This document shows, piece by piece, positions 9,500-17,653 of a DNA stretch of 64,000 nt. The notes under the pieces are model-generated. The model saw only the letters and a program-made list of their open reading frames with translations, did not search any database and had not been told where the DNA came from. The position numbers were made by a program, and so were the translations under genes. The DNA lies in assembly GCF_022414575.1 (NCBI RefSeq), contig NZ_JADWYQ010000002.1:186001-250000 (forward strand). The letters run 5' to 3'. Position 1 is the first letter of the stretch; each line of letters starts with the position of its first letter. The stretch is from Streptomyces sp. MUM 178J. Its GTDB lineage: Bacteria > Actinomycetota > Actinomycetes > Streptomycetales > Streptomycetaceae.

Positions 9500-9693
9500 G
9501 CATTCCCGTCAGGCGCACATAGGTTCATGGGTACCACAACTGCAACTCCAGGACCGTAGCACAGCTCGGACGGCCCGTGGCGGATCACAGACGCGCGCGC
9601 CGGATGGCGACCCGGTCGCCGTGCGGCCGACGGCGCCGCCGGTACTGCCCGCGAGGTGAGTGCGGGACCCGCGGCTGCTCCTCGCGGCGGCGC

Positions 9694-10542
9694 TCAGGGC
9701 AGGCCGAAATCGCTGCGGATCCTGCGCTCGGTGCGGCGTTCGTGGATCAGCCGGCCGACGAGCGCCCCGCCGTAGACGACCACACCGACGCCGACGAGCC
9801 AGGACTGGATGACCAGGACGGTCCCGAAGGGCCCGTAGGTGACCGCGTTCGACGCGATCAGCGGCGAGAAGACGAGCTGGGAGAAGATCCGCAGGCCCAG
9901 CATCGCCAGCGCGGTGGTCACCGCGCCGGGCAGCAGGGCCCGCCACTTCACCCGCCCGCCGAGCAGCAGCCGCTGCGAGAGCCAGAAGAAGACGAAGGTG
10001 CCGATCAGATCGAGCAGCGCCCCCGCGTAGCCGAGCCAGCCCGCGTCCTCCGGCACCGGGTTGTTGACGAACGCGACCAGCGCGAAGATCAGCAGCGCCA
10101 GCCAGACGACATGCCGCCACATCGTGTGCCAGCGCGCGGTGGGCAGGTCCCACACCCGCTCATAGCCGGTCTGCACCACGGAGCCGAAGGTCAGCCCGAA
10201 CACGGTCAGCGCGGCGAGACCGAAGGCGGTGGTGCGCTGCAGCGCCTCGTCCGGGACCCCGAACAGGTCCCTGACCTCCTCCTGGGAGGACTCCGAGACC
10301 CCCAGGGCCTCCCCCAGCCAGCGGGCGAACCCCTCACCGCTGGCCGGGTCGGCCGCGGCGACCACGATGAGCAGCGGAACGAGCGTGAGGAACCCCAGGG
10401 CCGCGAAGCCCATCGCGCGGTGCATCAGCTCCATCCGGCGGGCCCGGTTCCAGCCCAGCCCGACGGGCGACTCGAGAATCCTGTGGTGCAGGTCCCGGAG
10501 GCGATGGGCGTGGTGGGCCGCGCGGGCACGCCTGTGGTTCAT
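9694..10542 (-). CDS. YihY/BrkB-family integral membrane protein
   Basis: This 282-residue protein has about six hydrophobic segments: GFAALGFLTLVPLLIVVAAA, TAFGLAALTVFGLTFGSVV, HVVWLALLIFALVAFV, GALLDLIGTFVFFWLSQRLLL, a segment around LLPGAVTTALAMLGLRIFSQLV, and FGTVLVIQSWLVGVGVVVYGGALV. The layout and the motif YGPFGTVLVIQSWL match the YihY/BrkB family, formerly misannotated as ribonuclease BN. Its molecular role is unsettled; export or envelope roles are suggested for relatives. It seems monocistronic. A highly basic N-terminus (MNHRRARAAHHAHRLR) precedes the first helix. Confidence 0.88.
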   Translation of the reverse strand: MNHRRARAAHHAHRLRDLHHRILESPVGLGWNRARRMELMHRAMGFAALGFLTLVPLLIVVAAADPASGEGFARWLGEALGVSESSQEEVRDLFGVPDEALQRTTAFGLAALTVFGLTFGSVVQTGYERVWDLPTARWHTMWRHVVWLALLIFALVAFVNNPVPEDAGWLGYAGALLDLIGTFVFFWLSQRLLLGGRVKWRALLPGAVTTALAMLGLRIFSQLVFSPLIASNAVTYGPFGTVLVIQSWLVGVGVVVYGGALVGRLIHERRTERRIRSDFGLP

Positions 10543-10744
10543 ACGTGCTCGCTACCCGCAGGGCGCGGGCGACCCGTCCCCCGTGCCTCCGGACGGGTCA
10601 CACCGTTGTGCACGAGTCCGCTCCGGCGCCCTGGCGACGGGTACGGCCTTCGGCCGTGTCCCAGGCTGCCCCGTCGTCGGAGAGGCCGGAAGGCCCCGGC
10701 CTCCGGCGATGCAGCGGCGGCGGCCCTTGGTTGGAGCCCCCGGT

Positions 10745-11959
10745 TCAGGCGAGGGCGGCGAGCGGGTCGTCCAGCACCGGCTGCCAGGCCAGCTCCGCCG
10801 CCCCCACCAGGCTGTTGTGGTCGAGGCTGCACGGGAGAATCGGCACTCCCCCGCTGCGCCCCCACAGGCTGCGGTCCGCGACCACGGCCCGCAGCCGCTC
10901 CGGGTCCGCGTCCAGGAGTTCACGGTGCAGCCCGCCGAGGATGATGCGGTCGGGGTTGAGGATGTTGACCAGGCCGGCGAGCCCGAGGCCGAGGCGGTCG
11001 ATCAGCTCCTCGCAGGCGGTGCGCACTCCGGGGTCGTCGTACTCCCCGCGAAGCAGGTCGCGGGACTGCTGCAGCAGCGACACCTCGGGGCCGGGCTCGC
11101 GGCCCGCCGTGGTGAGAAAGGCCAGCGGGTCGGCCTCGACGTCGAGGCAGCCACGGCTGCCGCAGTGGCAGGGGCGGCCCTCGGGATTGACGGTGAGGTG
11201 GCCTACCTCGAGGGCAAGGCCGGAGCTGCCGGTGTGCAGACGGCCGTCGAGGACGAGGGCGCCGCCCACGCCGCGGTGCCCGGTGGCCACGCAGAGCAGA
11301 TGCTGCGCGCCGCGCCCGGCCCCGTGCCGGTGCTCGGCCAGCGCCGCGAGATTGACGTCGTTGCCGGTGAAGGCGGGGCCTTCGATGCCGGCCGCCCGCA
11401 CCTGCGCGGCGAAGATGTCCCGCACCGGTGCGCCGGCGGGCCACGCCAGATGCAGCGGGTTGAGAGCGGTGCCCTCGGGTTCGGCGACGGCGGAGGGCAC
11501 GGCGAGACCTGCGCCGACGCAGCGTCGGCCGCTCTCGCGCAGCAGACCCGCACCCGCCCGCACGACCTCGCCGAGCACCTGTGCGGGGTCTGCGGAGACG
11601 GTGACGCAGCCGGGCGCGGTCGCCACCATGCGCCCGCCGAGCGAGATGAGCGCGGCCCGGAAGCCGTCGGCGTGCACCTGGGCCGCGAGCACGACGGGCC
11701 CGGTGTCGTCGACGGCGAGGCGGTGCGAGGGACGGCCCTGGTGGCCCGCGGCGGCGGTCGGCCGCGAGTCGACGCGGATGAGGCCGAGCGCCTCGAGTTC
11801 CGCCGCCACCGCCCCCGCGGTGGCGCGGGTGACGCCCAGTTCGGCGGTGAGCACGGCGCGTGTGGGGGCCCTTCCGGTGTGCACCAGTTCCAGCGCGGGA
11901 CCGAGGGCGCTGCGCCCTCTCTCCAGCCGCGTTCTCGCCGTCGTCGCCTTGCCGTTCAT
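10745..11959 (-). CDS. ROK-family transcriptional regulator
   Basis: This 404-residue protein has an N-terminal winged helix (about 20-80, TRAVLTAELGVTRATAGAVAAELEALGLI) followed by a ROK sugar-kinase-like domain. Zinc-motif residues are present in CHCGSRGCLD, just after EVGHLTVNPEG. The family (NagC/XylR-like) represses sugar-utilisation genes and responds to sugars or sugar phosphates. No sugar transporter is adjacent, so the ligand is unknown. The divergent neighbour encodes an EndoIII-like protein; the two start codons are 125 bp apart and could share control. ATG 11959 is chosen because upstream residues lack family character. Confidence 0.88.
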   Translation of the reverse strand: MNGKATTARTRLERGRSALGPALELVHTGRAPTRAVLTAELGVTRATAGAVAAELEALGLIRVDSRPTAAAGHQGRPSHRLAVDDTGPVVLAAQVHADGFRAALISLGGRMVATAPGCVTVSADPAQVLGEVVRAGAGLLRESGRRCVGAGLAVPSAVAEPEGTALNPLHLAWPAGAPVRDIFAAQVRAAGIEGPAFTGNDVNLAALAEHRHGAGRGAQHLLCVATGHRGVGGALVLDGRLHTGSSGLALEVGHLTVNPEGRPCHCGSRGCLDVEADPLAFLTTAGREPGPEVSLLQQSRDLLRGEYDDPGVRTACEELIDRLGLGLAGLVNILNPDRIILGGLHRELLDADPERLRAVVADRSLWGRSGGVPILPCSLDHNSLVGAAELAWQPVLDDPLAALA

Positions 11960-12084
11960 GGATGCGAGTCTCCCATGATCGGGCGATCGGACCGGCGGCC
12001 AGGCCGCCGCGGAGCGCACATGGCCTGTTTCAGCCCCTGGTCGTGGGGTACTGCGGGCAGCGAAACCGAGAGCCCGGAGTCGTC

Positions 12085-12783
12085 ATGGCACGCCGTACGA
12101 GTCGCACGAACCGTGCGAACGGATCGGGCTCCGCCCCGGACTCGGCGACCGTGCGGGCCCTGCTCGACCGGCACGGCCGCACATACGCCGAGGACGCCGG
12201 CATCCGGTTGAAGGACGCTCCGCAGCCCCTCTACCAGCTGCTGGTGCTGGCCGGCCTGCTCAGTGCGCGGATCCGGGCCACAACGGCGGTGGCCGCGGCA
12301 CGCGCGCTGTTCGCCGCCGGGATGCGGACTCCTCGAGCTATGGCGGAGGCGAGCCGGCAGCAGCGCGTGGACGCCCTCGGCGAGGGGGGCTACCGGCACT
12401 ATGACGAGCGGACGGCCGCCCAGCTGGGCGAGGGAGCGGAGCTGCTGCTTGAGTCGTACGGCGGCGATCTGCGCAGGCTGCGCGCACAGGCGGACGGCGA
12501 CCCGGTCGCGCTGCGCGGTCTGCTCCGGCGGACACCGGGCATCGGCCCAGCGGGGGTGAGCATCTTCCTGCGCGAGGCGCAGGGTGTGTGGTCGGATCTC
12601 GCGCCGTATCTGGACGGCAAGGCGCTGGACGGGGCGGAGCGGCTGGGTCTGCCGCGCGACCCGGAGGCGCTGGCCGGTCTGGTCCCGGAGCGGGAACTCC
12701 CGGCCCTGGCCGCCGCCTTGGTGAGGGCCGCGCTGGACCGCGAAGTGGCCGAGGAGGTGCGCCGGGCCGCACAAGCCGCGTGA
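12085..12783 (+). CDS. EndoIII/HhH-GPD-like protein lacking the iron-sulfur and catalytic lysine motifs
   Basis: This 232-residue protein shows the helical HhH-GPD pattern: YQLLVLAGLLSARIRATTAVAAARALF (like the EndoIII N-terminal helix with Leu-Ser-Ala-Arg), and a helix-hairpin-helix TPGIGPAGVSIFLREAQG (about 153-170). EndoIII has Lys in the loop after GVG and an Asp about 18 residues on; here the loop reads GIGPAG with no Lys. The C-terminal four-Cys iron-sulfur loop is absent. Streptomyces homologues are generally annotated as endonuclease. A DNA-binding role is likely, but glycosylase activity is doubtful. Confidence 0.8.
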   Translation: MARRTSRTNRANGSGSAPDSATVRALLDRHGRTYAEDAGIRLKDAPQPLYQLLVLAGLLSARIRATTAVAAARALFAAGMRTPRAMAEASRQQRVDALGEGGYRHYDERTAAQLGEGAELLLESYGGDLRRLRAQADGDPVALRGLLRRTPGIGPAGVSIFLREAQGVWSDLAPYLDGKALDGAERLGLPRDPEALAGLVPERELPALAAALVRAALDREVAEEVRRAAQAA

Positions 12784-12919
12784 CGGGGACGCAAGGCCGG
12801 CGACGTCTCCGGAGCCGAGCGGCCGCCGCCGCGGCGGTTGCCGCACCGGAGGGCCGGGCCGAAGGCAGACCGGATGTGAAGCGGGATATGGGGCGGGCCG
12901 CTGACGGGCCGTCGGCAAG

Positions 12920-12949
12920 TGGACGCCGATGGGCCACGGCCCCTATCCT
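12920..12949 (+). promoter_or_regulatory. Promoter for leaderless MFS transcript
   Basis: TGGACG (12920-12925, 5/6 of TTGACG) is followed by an 18-nt spacer and TATCCT (12944-12949). The GTG start codon lies 7 nt after the -10 box, exactly where transcription would begin. No ribosome site is present. Confidence 0.7.
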
Positions 12950-12955
12950 GACTTT

Positions 12956-14326
12956 GTGCCGCTCATAAACAAAACCCAAACGGCCGTTCCCTCAGGCCCT
13001 GGCCCAGCAGACCTCACCCGCCTTCGCACCGCGCTGACCGTCTTCTTCGCCCTCGACGGCTTCCTCTTCGCCGGCTGGGTCGTCCGCATTCCGGCGATCA
13101 AGCAGCAGACCGGCGCGTCCGCAAGCGACCTCGGGCTCGCCCTCCTCGGCGTCTCCGCCGGCGCCGTGGTGACGATGACGCTCACCGGCAGCCTCTGCCG
13201 CCGCTTCGGCAGCCATCCCATGACGGTCGCAAGCGGCGCGCTGCTCTCACTCAGCATCGCGCTGCCCCCGCTGACCCACTCGGCGTTCGCCCTGGGGCTG
13301 GTGCTGCTGGTCTTCGGCACCGCCTACGGCGCGATCAACGTGGCGATGAACAGCGCCGCCGTCGATCTGGTCGCCGCTCTGCGCAGGCCGGTCATGCCGA
13401 GCTTCCACGCCGCTTTCAGTCTGGGCGGGATGCTGGGCGCGGGCCTCGGCGGGCTGGTGGCGGGCGGCCTGGACCCGACGGCGCATCTGACCGCGCTCAC
13501 CGGCGTCGGGCTGCTGGTGACCGCGGCCGCCGGACCCCCGCTGCTGCGCACACCCGCGCCGGTCGGGCCGGGGACCGGCGCGGCCGCGGACACGCCGCCG
13601 CCGACGGGTGCGGACGCTTCGCACCGCATGCCGCACGGCACCCGCCGCATCGTGATCCTCTTCGGTGTCATCGCCCTGTGCACGGCGTACGGAGAAGGTG
13701 CGCTGGCCGACTGGGGAGCACTCCACCTCGAACAGGATCTGCACGCCCACCCGGGCCTCGCGGCCGCCGGGTACTCCCTGTTCGCGCTGGCCATGACCGC
13801 CGGGCGGCTGTGCGGCACTGCCCTGCTCGAACGGCTCGGGCAGACCCGCACCCTGGTTGCGGGGGGAGCGACAGCCGCCGTCGGCATGCTCGTCGGCGCG
13901 CTCGCCCCGACCGTCTGGGCGGCTCTTCTCGGTTTCGCCGTGACCGGTCTCGGCCTGGCCAACATCTTCCCGGTCGCGGTGGACCGGGCGGGCTCGCTCG
14001 CCGGGCCCGCGGGCGTCGCGGCCGCCTCGACGCTCGGATACGGCGGGATGCTGCTGGGGCCTCCCGCGATCGGCTTCCTCTCGGACTGGTTCTCGCTGCC
14101 GACGGCGCTGACGACCGTGGCGGCGCTCGCGGCCGCGTCCGCGGTCATCGGATACGGCTCACGCGGTGTCTCCCGCCCGGGGCACGGGTCCGGCTCCGTG
14201 CCCGAGGTCCGCCCCGGACACGAGTCCCGGCAGGGCGCGGAGTCGCGGCCCCCGCAGGAGCACCGTGCGCTCGCACCGGCCGGCCGTCCGAGCCGGGTGG
14301 CACAATCGCCGCATGGAGACCGCTGA
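12956..14326 (+). CDS. MFS transporter
   Basis: This 456-residue protein has twelve hydrophobic segments in two halves joined by a hydrophilic loop (about 185-220). The opening TALTVFFALDGFLFAGWVVRIPAIKQQTGAS matches the FucP/YbjJ-like group of MFS proteins; an Asp/Arg pair and a GSxxxRRFG-type loop (TGSLCRRFGSHP) are visible. It is probably an exporter of small molecules, substrate unknown. GTG 12956 is preceded by a promoter only and no ribosome site, so a leaderless start is likely. A tail of about 60 residues is polar. The next gene overlaps its end by 14 bp. Confidence 0.88.
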   Translation: MPLINKTQTAVPSGPGPADLTRLRTALTVFFALDGFLFAGWVVRIPAIKQQTGASASDLGLALLGVSAGAVVTMTLTGSLCRRFGSHPMTVASGALLSLSIALPPLTHSAFALGLVLLVFGTAYGAINVAMNSAAVDLVAALRRPVMPSFHAAFSLGGMLGAGLGGLVAGGLDPTAHLTALTGVGLLVTAAAGPPLLRTPAPVGPGTGAAADTPPPTGADASHRMPHGTRRIVILFGVIALCTAYGEGALADWGALHLEQDLHAHPGLAAAGYSLFALAMTAGRLCGTALLERLGQTRTLVAGGATAAVGMLVGALAPTVWAALLGFAVTGLGLANIFPVAVDRAGSLAGPAGVAAASTLGYGGMLLGPPAIGFLSDWFSLPTALTTVAALAAASAVIGYGSRGVSRPGHGSGSVPEVRPGHESRQGAESRPPQEHRALAPAGRPSRVAQSPHGDR

Positions 14327-15056
14327 ACTGATCAAGTGCCTGGCCCGGGAGGGCCGGTTGCTGGCGGGAGCCGCGCAGGCGGCCGGCACCGCGGCAGCCG
14401 TGCCGACGTGCCCCGGCTGGACCGTGCGGGATCTGCTGCGGCACACGGGCATGGTCCACCGGTGGGCGACGGCCTTCGTGACCGAGGGCCTCACCCGGTT
14501 CCGCCCCGGCGACGGCGAGCCCGACCTCGACGGCGAGGCTCTGCTGGAGTGGTTCAGGGACGGCCATGGACTGCTGGTGACCGCACTCGGCGAAGCGGCC
14601 GACGACCTCGAGTGCTGGACGTTTCTGCCCGCGCCCTCACCGCTGGCGTTCTGGGCGCGGCGGCAGGCGCACGAGACGGCGGTGCACCGCGCGGACGCCG
14701 AGTGGGCGCGCGACGGCAGGCCGGGGCCGGTGGTCGCGCGCTTCGCCGCCGACGGCATAGACGAACTGCTCGGCGGCTTCCACGCCCGCTCCCGCAGCCG
14801 GGTGCGCACCGAGGAGCCGCGCGTGCTGCGTGTGCGGGCCGTCGACTCGGGCGATGTGTGGACCGTCCGGCTCTCTCCGGAGCCGCCCCGCGCCGCCCGC
14901 ACGGGCGACGGTCCCGCGGACTGCGAACTGAGCGGCCCGGCCGACCGGCTCTATCTGGCCCTGTGGAACCGGCTTCCGCTGACAGCCGTTTCGGTCACCG
15001 GAGACGCGGATCTGGCCGAACTGTGGCGCGAGCGCTCGGCCGTCACCTGGTCCTAG
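14313..15056 (+). CDS. Maleylpyruvate isomerase/DinB-family mycothiol-type enzyme
   Basis: This 247-residue protein has the MDMPI N-terminal four-helix bundle, with VPTCPGWTVRDLLRHTGMVHRWA (about 29-51) and the second metal His pair in ARRQAHETAVHRADAEWA. It has an SCP2/MDMPI_C-like C-terminal domain ending LYLALWNRLPLTAVSVTGDADL. The three His are those used to bind zinc and activate mycothiol in characterised relatives. Substrate unknown. The start overlaps the MFS gene by 14 bp, suggesting coupling. A CACAAT box 6 nt before ATG is also compatible with an internal leaderless promoter. Confidence 0.87.
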   Translation: METAELIKCLAREGRLLAGAAQAAGTAAAVPTCPGWTVRDLLRHTGMVHRWATAFVTEGLTRFRPGDGEPDLDGEALLEWFRDGHGLLVTALGEAADDLECWTFLPAPSPLAFWARRQAHETAVHRADAEWARDGRPGPVVARFAADGIDELLGGFHARSRSRVRTEEPRVLRVRAVDSGDVWTVRLSPEPPRAARTGDGPADCELSGPADRLYLALWNRLPLTAVSVTGDADLAELWRERSAVTWS

Positions 15057-15115
15057 CCGTCTCGCCGTCGGCCCGCTCCTGGCCGTCTCAGTCGCCCGCG
15101 TGTGAGACTGCGGGC

Positions 15116-15463
15116 ATGACAGGACCCACACGGCGGAGCGTGAGGCGAACCCGGGCGGACCGCGACGCGATCACGGTCGAGATCGGCTATGCGCTGGCCA
15201 GCGCGGCCTTCGCCGCCGCACTGGTCTTCGGAGCGGTCGCCGGGCCCGCCCTGGCCTTCACGCTGCCGACCGCACTGGAGGCGGGTCTGCCGGTCGTCGG
15301 CACGGCCGCCGCGGCCGTGGTGTTCGTCCTCCGGGTCGTCACGGTCCTGTGGCGTTTCGCCCGTACGGCCCCCGCAACGCCCGCGACGCCCGCGACGCCC
15401 GCGACGCCCGTGCGGGAGCCGCATCGGCCGGGCCGGCGCGGCTTCACCAGGCCCGACTCCTAG
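15116..15463 (+). CDS. Small two-helix membrane protein (DUF6332-like)
   Basis: This 115-residue protein has a basic N-terminus (RRSVRRTRADRD) and two hydrophobic helices: ITVEIGYALASAAFAAALVFGAVAGPALAF (about 21-50) and LPVVGTAAAAVVFVLRVVTVLWRFA (about 60-84). The pattern RDAITVEIGYAL resembles small Streptomyces membrane proteins that I recall as DUF6332; function unknown. The tail contains four in-frame Ala-Thr-Pro repeats from a 9-bp tandem repeat. A GAGACT box ends 6 nt before ATG, compatible with a leaderless start. Confidence 0.75.
   Translation: MTGPTRRSVRRTRADRDAITVEIGYALASAAFAAALVFGAVAGPALAFTLPTALEAGLPVVGTAAAAVVFVLRVVTVLWRFARTAPATPATPATPATPVREPHRPGRRGFTRPDS
15374..15409. repeat. 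9-bp tandem repeat (x4) coding Ala-Thr-Pro
   Basis: Four units (gcaacgccc, then gcgacgccc three times) lie in codon phase in the small membrane protein gene and give an (ATP)4 tail. Confidence 0.9.
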
Positions 15464-16025
15464 GCCGGCGCCGCCGGTTGGGTCTGCCCCCGGGCCCCGA
15501 GCTCGGCCGCAGCCGTCTGTACGTCCCTTGGTCGCGGTCCGGCCGACCTTCGTCTCCGCGGTGAGCGGACTGACGACCGGTCGGCGGGCGATGTCCTCTC
15601 CGGACGGCCCATCCCGCCCGGGGCCTTCAGTCACAGGGCCCATCTGCAGTACAGGCGACATCCTGTCGAGGATGCCCGACCTGCCAGGCCCGAAAGAAGG
15701 TCCAGCACCCCGGTCGCGACCTCCACGGTGATTCCGTGCCGCCGGAGCTCGTCGGTCTCGGACCACGGCCCGGCCGCCTCCGTCACTGCCGCCGGCGCAC
15801 CCCCGCGACACACGCCAGGCGCCGCGCGACGCCGCTCGTTCCACGGCGCAGCCCGCGAATGTGTTCCGCCGGGCCGAAGACGCGGTCCGCCGCGCATCGT
15901 CCCAGTCCGCACGGGCGGGGCTGCCGGGCGAGCCCACGGCGGCTGCCGAGCCGCGTCGGCCCCGCGTGGCAGCCACGACTGTCCCCCGAGCCGTGTCGCG
16001 GGCGCAGCCGGGCCGGCGCGCATGC
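15464..16025. other. 562-bp region without a convincing gene
   Basis: Open frames here lack a consistent coding pattern. On the minus strand a frame ending at 15631 contains SETDELRRHGITVEVATG, which looks protein-like. Past a frame change near 15660, another frame gives VLQMGPVTEGPGRDG. This could be the decayed remnant of one gene broken by a frameshift, but I cannot name a family. Otherwise nothing is recognised. Confidence 0.4.
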
Positions 16026-16727
16026 TCAGCCCCGCAGGCCGACGTCCTCCGCGAGGCGGGACGCGGCCTGCGCGAAGAAGGCGTCCCGTTCCTCGACCAT
16101 CCGGTTGAACTGGCCGAAGACCTCGAAGGAGATCAGCCCGAAGAGCTGCGCCCAGGCGGCGACGAGAGCGACGGCGACGGCGGGCGGCAGATCGGGGGCG
16201 ATGTCGGCGGCGATCCGCGCCGCCTCGGGGCGCAGCTCGCCGGAGAGCGGCGGAGGAGCGAGCGCGTCCGCGCGGGAGGCGTCACGGGCGATGGCGATCA
16301 GGGTGAGTCCGACGCGGGAGGCAGGCCCGATGGTGTCGCCGGGGGCGGTGTAGCCGGGCACCGGGGAGCCGTAGATCAGGGCGTACTCGTGGGGGTGGGC
16401 GAGGGCCCAGGCGCGGACGGCGGAGCAGACCGCGTTCCAGCGGTCGCGGGGGCCGAGGCCCCCCGGGCCGTCCCGGCCGTCGGCCAGGGCGGTCTCGGCG
16501 GCGACGCCGACGGCGTCGTAGGCGTCGACGATCAGGGCGGTCAGCAGGTCGTCGCGGCTCGGGAAGTAGCGGTAGAGCGCGGAGGAGACCATGCCCAGCT
16601 CACGCGCGACGGCGCGCAGCGAGAGCTTGGCGGCGCCCTCCTGCGCGAGCTGTCTGCGAGCCTCGTTCTTGATGGCCGTGGTCACTTCGGTGCGGGCCCG
16701 CTCTCTGGCCCCTCGGATCGCGCTCAT
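16026..16727 (-). CDS. TetR/AcrR-family repressor
   Basis: This 233-residue protein has the N-terminal helix-turn-helix LSLRAVARELGMVSSALYRYFPSRDDLLTALI (about 35-66) and a C-terminal domain of the TetR_C_13/WHG-like type (WNAVCSAVRAWALAHPHEYALIYGSPVPGY). It is divergent from a deazaflavin-dependent oxidoreductase gene, with three near-identical inverted repeats between them, so it very probably represses both itself and that gene. The ATG 16727 start is chosen because MSAIRGARERARTEVTTAI fits the family N-terminus and the upstream frame runs through the operators. The ligand is unknown. Confidence 0.9.
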   Translation of the reverse strand: MSAIRGARERARTEVTTAIKNEARRQLAQEGAAKLSLRAVARELGMVSSALYRYFPSRDDLLTALIVDAYDAVGVAAETALADGRDGPGGLGPRDRWNAVCSAVRAWALAHPHEYALIYGSPVPGYTAPGDTIGPASRVGLTLIAIARDASRADALAPPPLSGELRPEAARIAADIAPDLPPAVAVALVAAWAQLFGLISFEVFGQFNRMVEERDAFFAQAASRLAEDVGLRG

Positions 16728-16767
16728 GGCGACAGTCTTCCATGGGTTCAGATCACCGCTCAAGAAT

Positions 16768-16835
16768 GAGAGCACTGCTCTTGCGGAATCCGCGGACATA
16801 GGCGCACACTGCTCTCAAGCGAGAGCAGCGCTCTC
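16768..16835. promoter_or_regulatory. TetR-type operators between divergent genes
   Basis: Two 15-bp sites have the same layout: GAGAGCA-c-TGCTCTT (16768-16782) and GAGAGCA-g-CGCTCTC (16821-16835). A third overlapping palindrome, CTGCTCTC-aagc-GAGAGCAG, covers 16809-16828. They sit between the TetR start (16727) and the oxidoreductase start (16865), where they would block both promoters. Confidence 0.75.
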
Positions 16836-16864
16836 ACAGTCGGGCGGCCGGGAGGCGGAGGGAC

Positions 16865-17314
16865 ATGGAGCAGACGCACTACATCAAGCCGGGACGATTC
16901 GACCGGGTCTTCAACGGCGCGGTGGGGTGGCTGGCGCGGCGCGGCGTCAGCCTCATGGGCAGTGCGGAGCTGTCGGTGCGCGGCCGTACGAGCGGCGAGT
17001 GGCGACGGCTCCCGGTGAACCCGCTGCCGTACGAGGGCGGGCCGTACCTGATCTCCGCCCGCGGCCACTCCCAGTGGGTCCGCAACCTCCGCGCCGCGGG
17101 TGGCGGCCGCCTCCAGGTCGGCCGCAGGACCCGCACGTTCACGGCCGTGGAGCTGCCGGACGAGGAGAAGCCGGAGCTGCTGCGGAGGTACCTCAGGCGG
17201 TGGGGCTGGGAAGTGGGCCGCTTCTTCGGCGACGTGAACGCGGACTCGACCGACGCCGAACTCCTGGCGGCGGCGCACCGGCACCCGGTCTTCCGCATCA
17301 CGGTGTCCGATTGA
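16865..17314 (+). CDS. Deazaflavin (F420)-dependent nitroreductase-family protein
   Basis: This 149-residue split-beta-barrel protein of the DDN/DUF385 family shows RGRTSGEWRRLPVNPLPYEGGPYLISARGHSQWVRNLRAAGGG (about 40-83), the segment that contacts F420 in characterised members, and ends with HPVFRITVSD. Such enzymes reduce quinones, nitro compounds or unsaturated ketones with F420H2. The ribosome site GGGAGGCGGAGGG precedes ATG. It is divergent from a TetR gene with shared operators, so it is probably induced by the ligand that releases the repressor. The substrate cannot be read. Confidence 0.88.
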   Translation: MEQTHYIKPGRFDRVFNGAVGWLARRGVSLMGSAELSVRGRTSGEWRRLPVNPLPYEGGPYLISARGHSQWVRNLRAAGGGRLQVGRRTRTFTAVELPDEEKPELLRRYLRRWGWEVGRFFGDVNADSTDAELLAAAHRHPVFRITVSD

Positions 17315-17653
17315 CGACGGACGCACCGGCCGCCCGCGTCCGGCTCCCGAATCCGGGGCGGAGCCCGGGTTCCCGGTACGGCACGGAGGCCCGTGCCCTC
17401 AAGCCCCGGCCAACTCTCTCCGGACGGACCGGAAAACCAAGCCCGTCCAGGGTTGAGGCCAAGAAGCCCCGCCGGCGATGGAGGCGCAGGGGGCCGGGGC
17501 GCAGCCCCCTCACGGGATCCGGGGCGCAGCCCCCTCACGGGATCCAGGACGGAGTCCCCGCACGGGATCCAGGACGGAGTCCCCGCACGGGATCCAGGAC
17601 GGAGTCCCCGCGCGGGATCCGGGACGCAGCCCCGGTCACGGGCGGCGGCGGGC
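17315..17653. other. 339-bp convergent intergenic region with a hairpin repeat array
   Basis: It lies between the ends of two convergent genes. Its right part is the 25-bp tandem array at 17496-17645. The left part is GC-rich with no convincing gene. Confidence 0.7.
17496..17645. repeat. 25-bp tandem repeat array, each unit a small hairpin
   Basis: Five complete 25-bp units start at 17496, 17521, 17546, 17571 and 17596, with a degenerate sixth at 17621. Each has a short stem (ggggcgcagcccc in units 1-2, ggacggagtcc in units 3-5) followed by a conserved cacgggatcc tail. It sits between convergent genes, so it may act as a multiplied terminator. Confidence 0.9.

Noticed and set aside
17496..17645. 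25-bp repeats considered as a CRISPR array
   Set aside because: Units abut with no spacers and are hairpin-forming; no cas genes are in the window.
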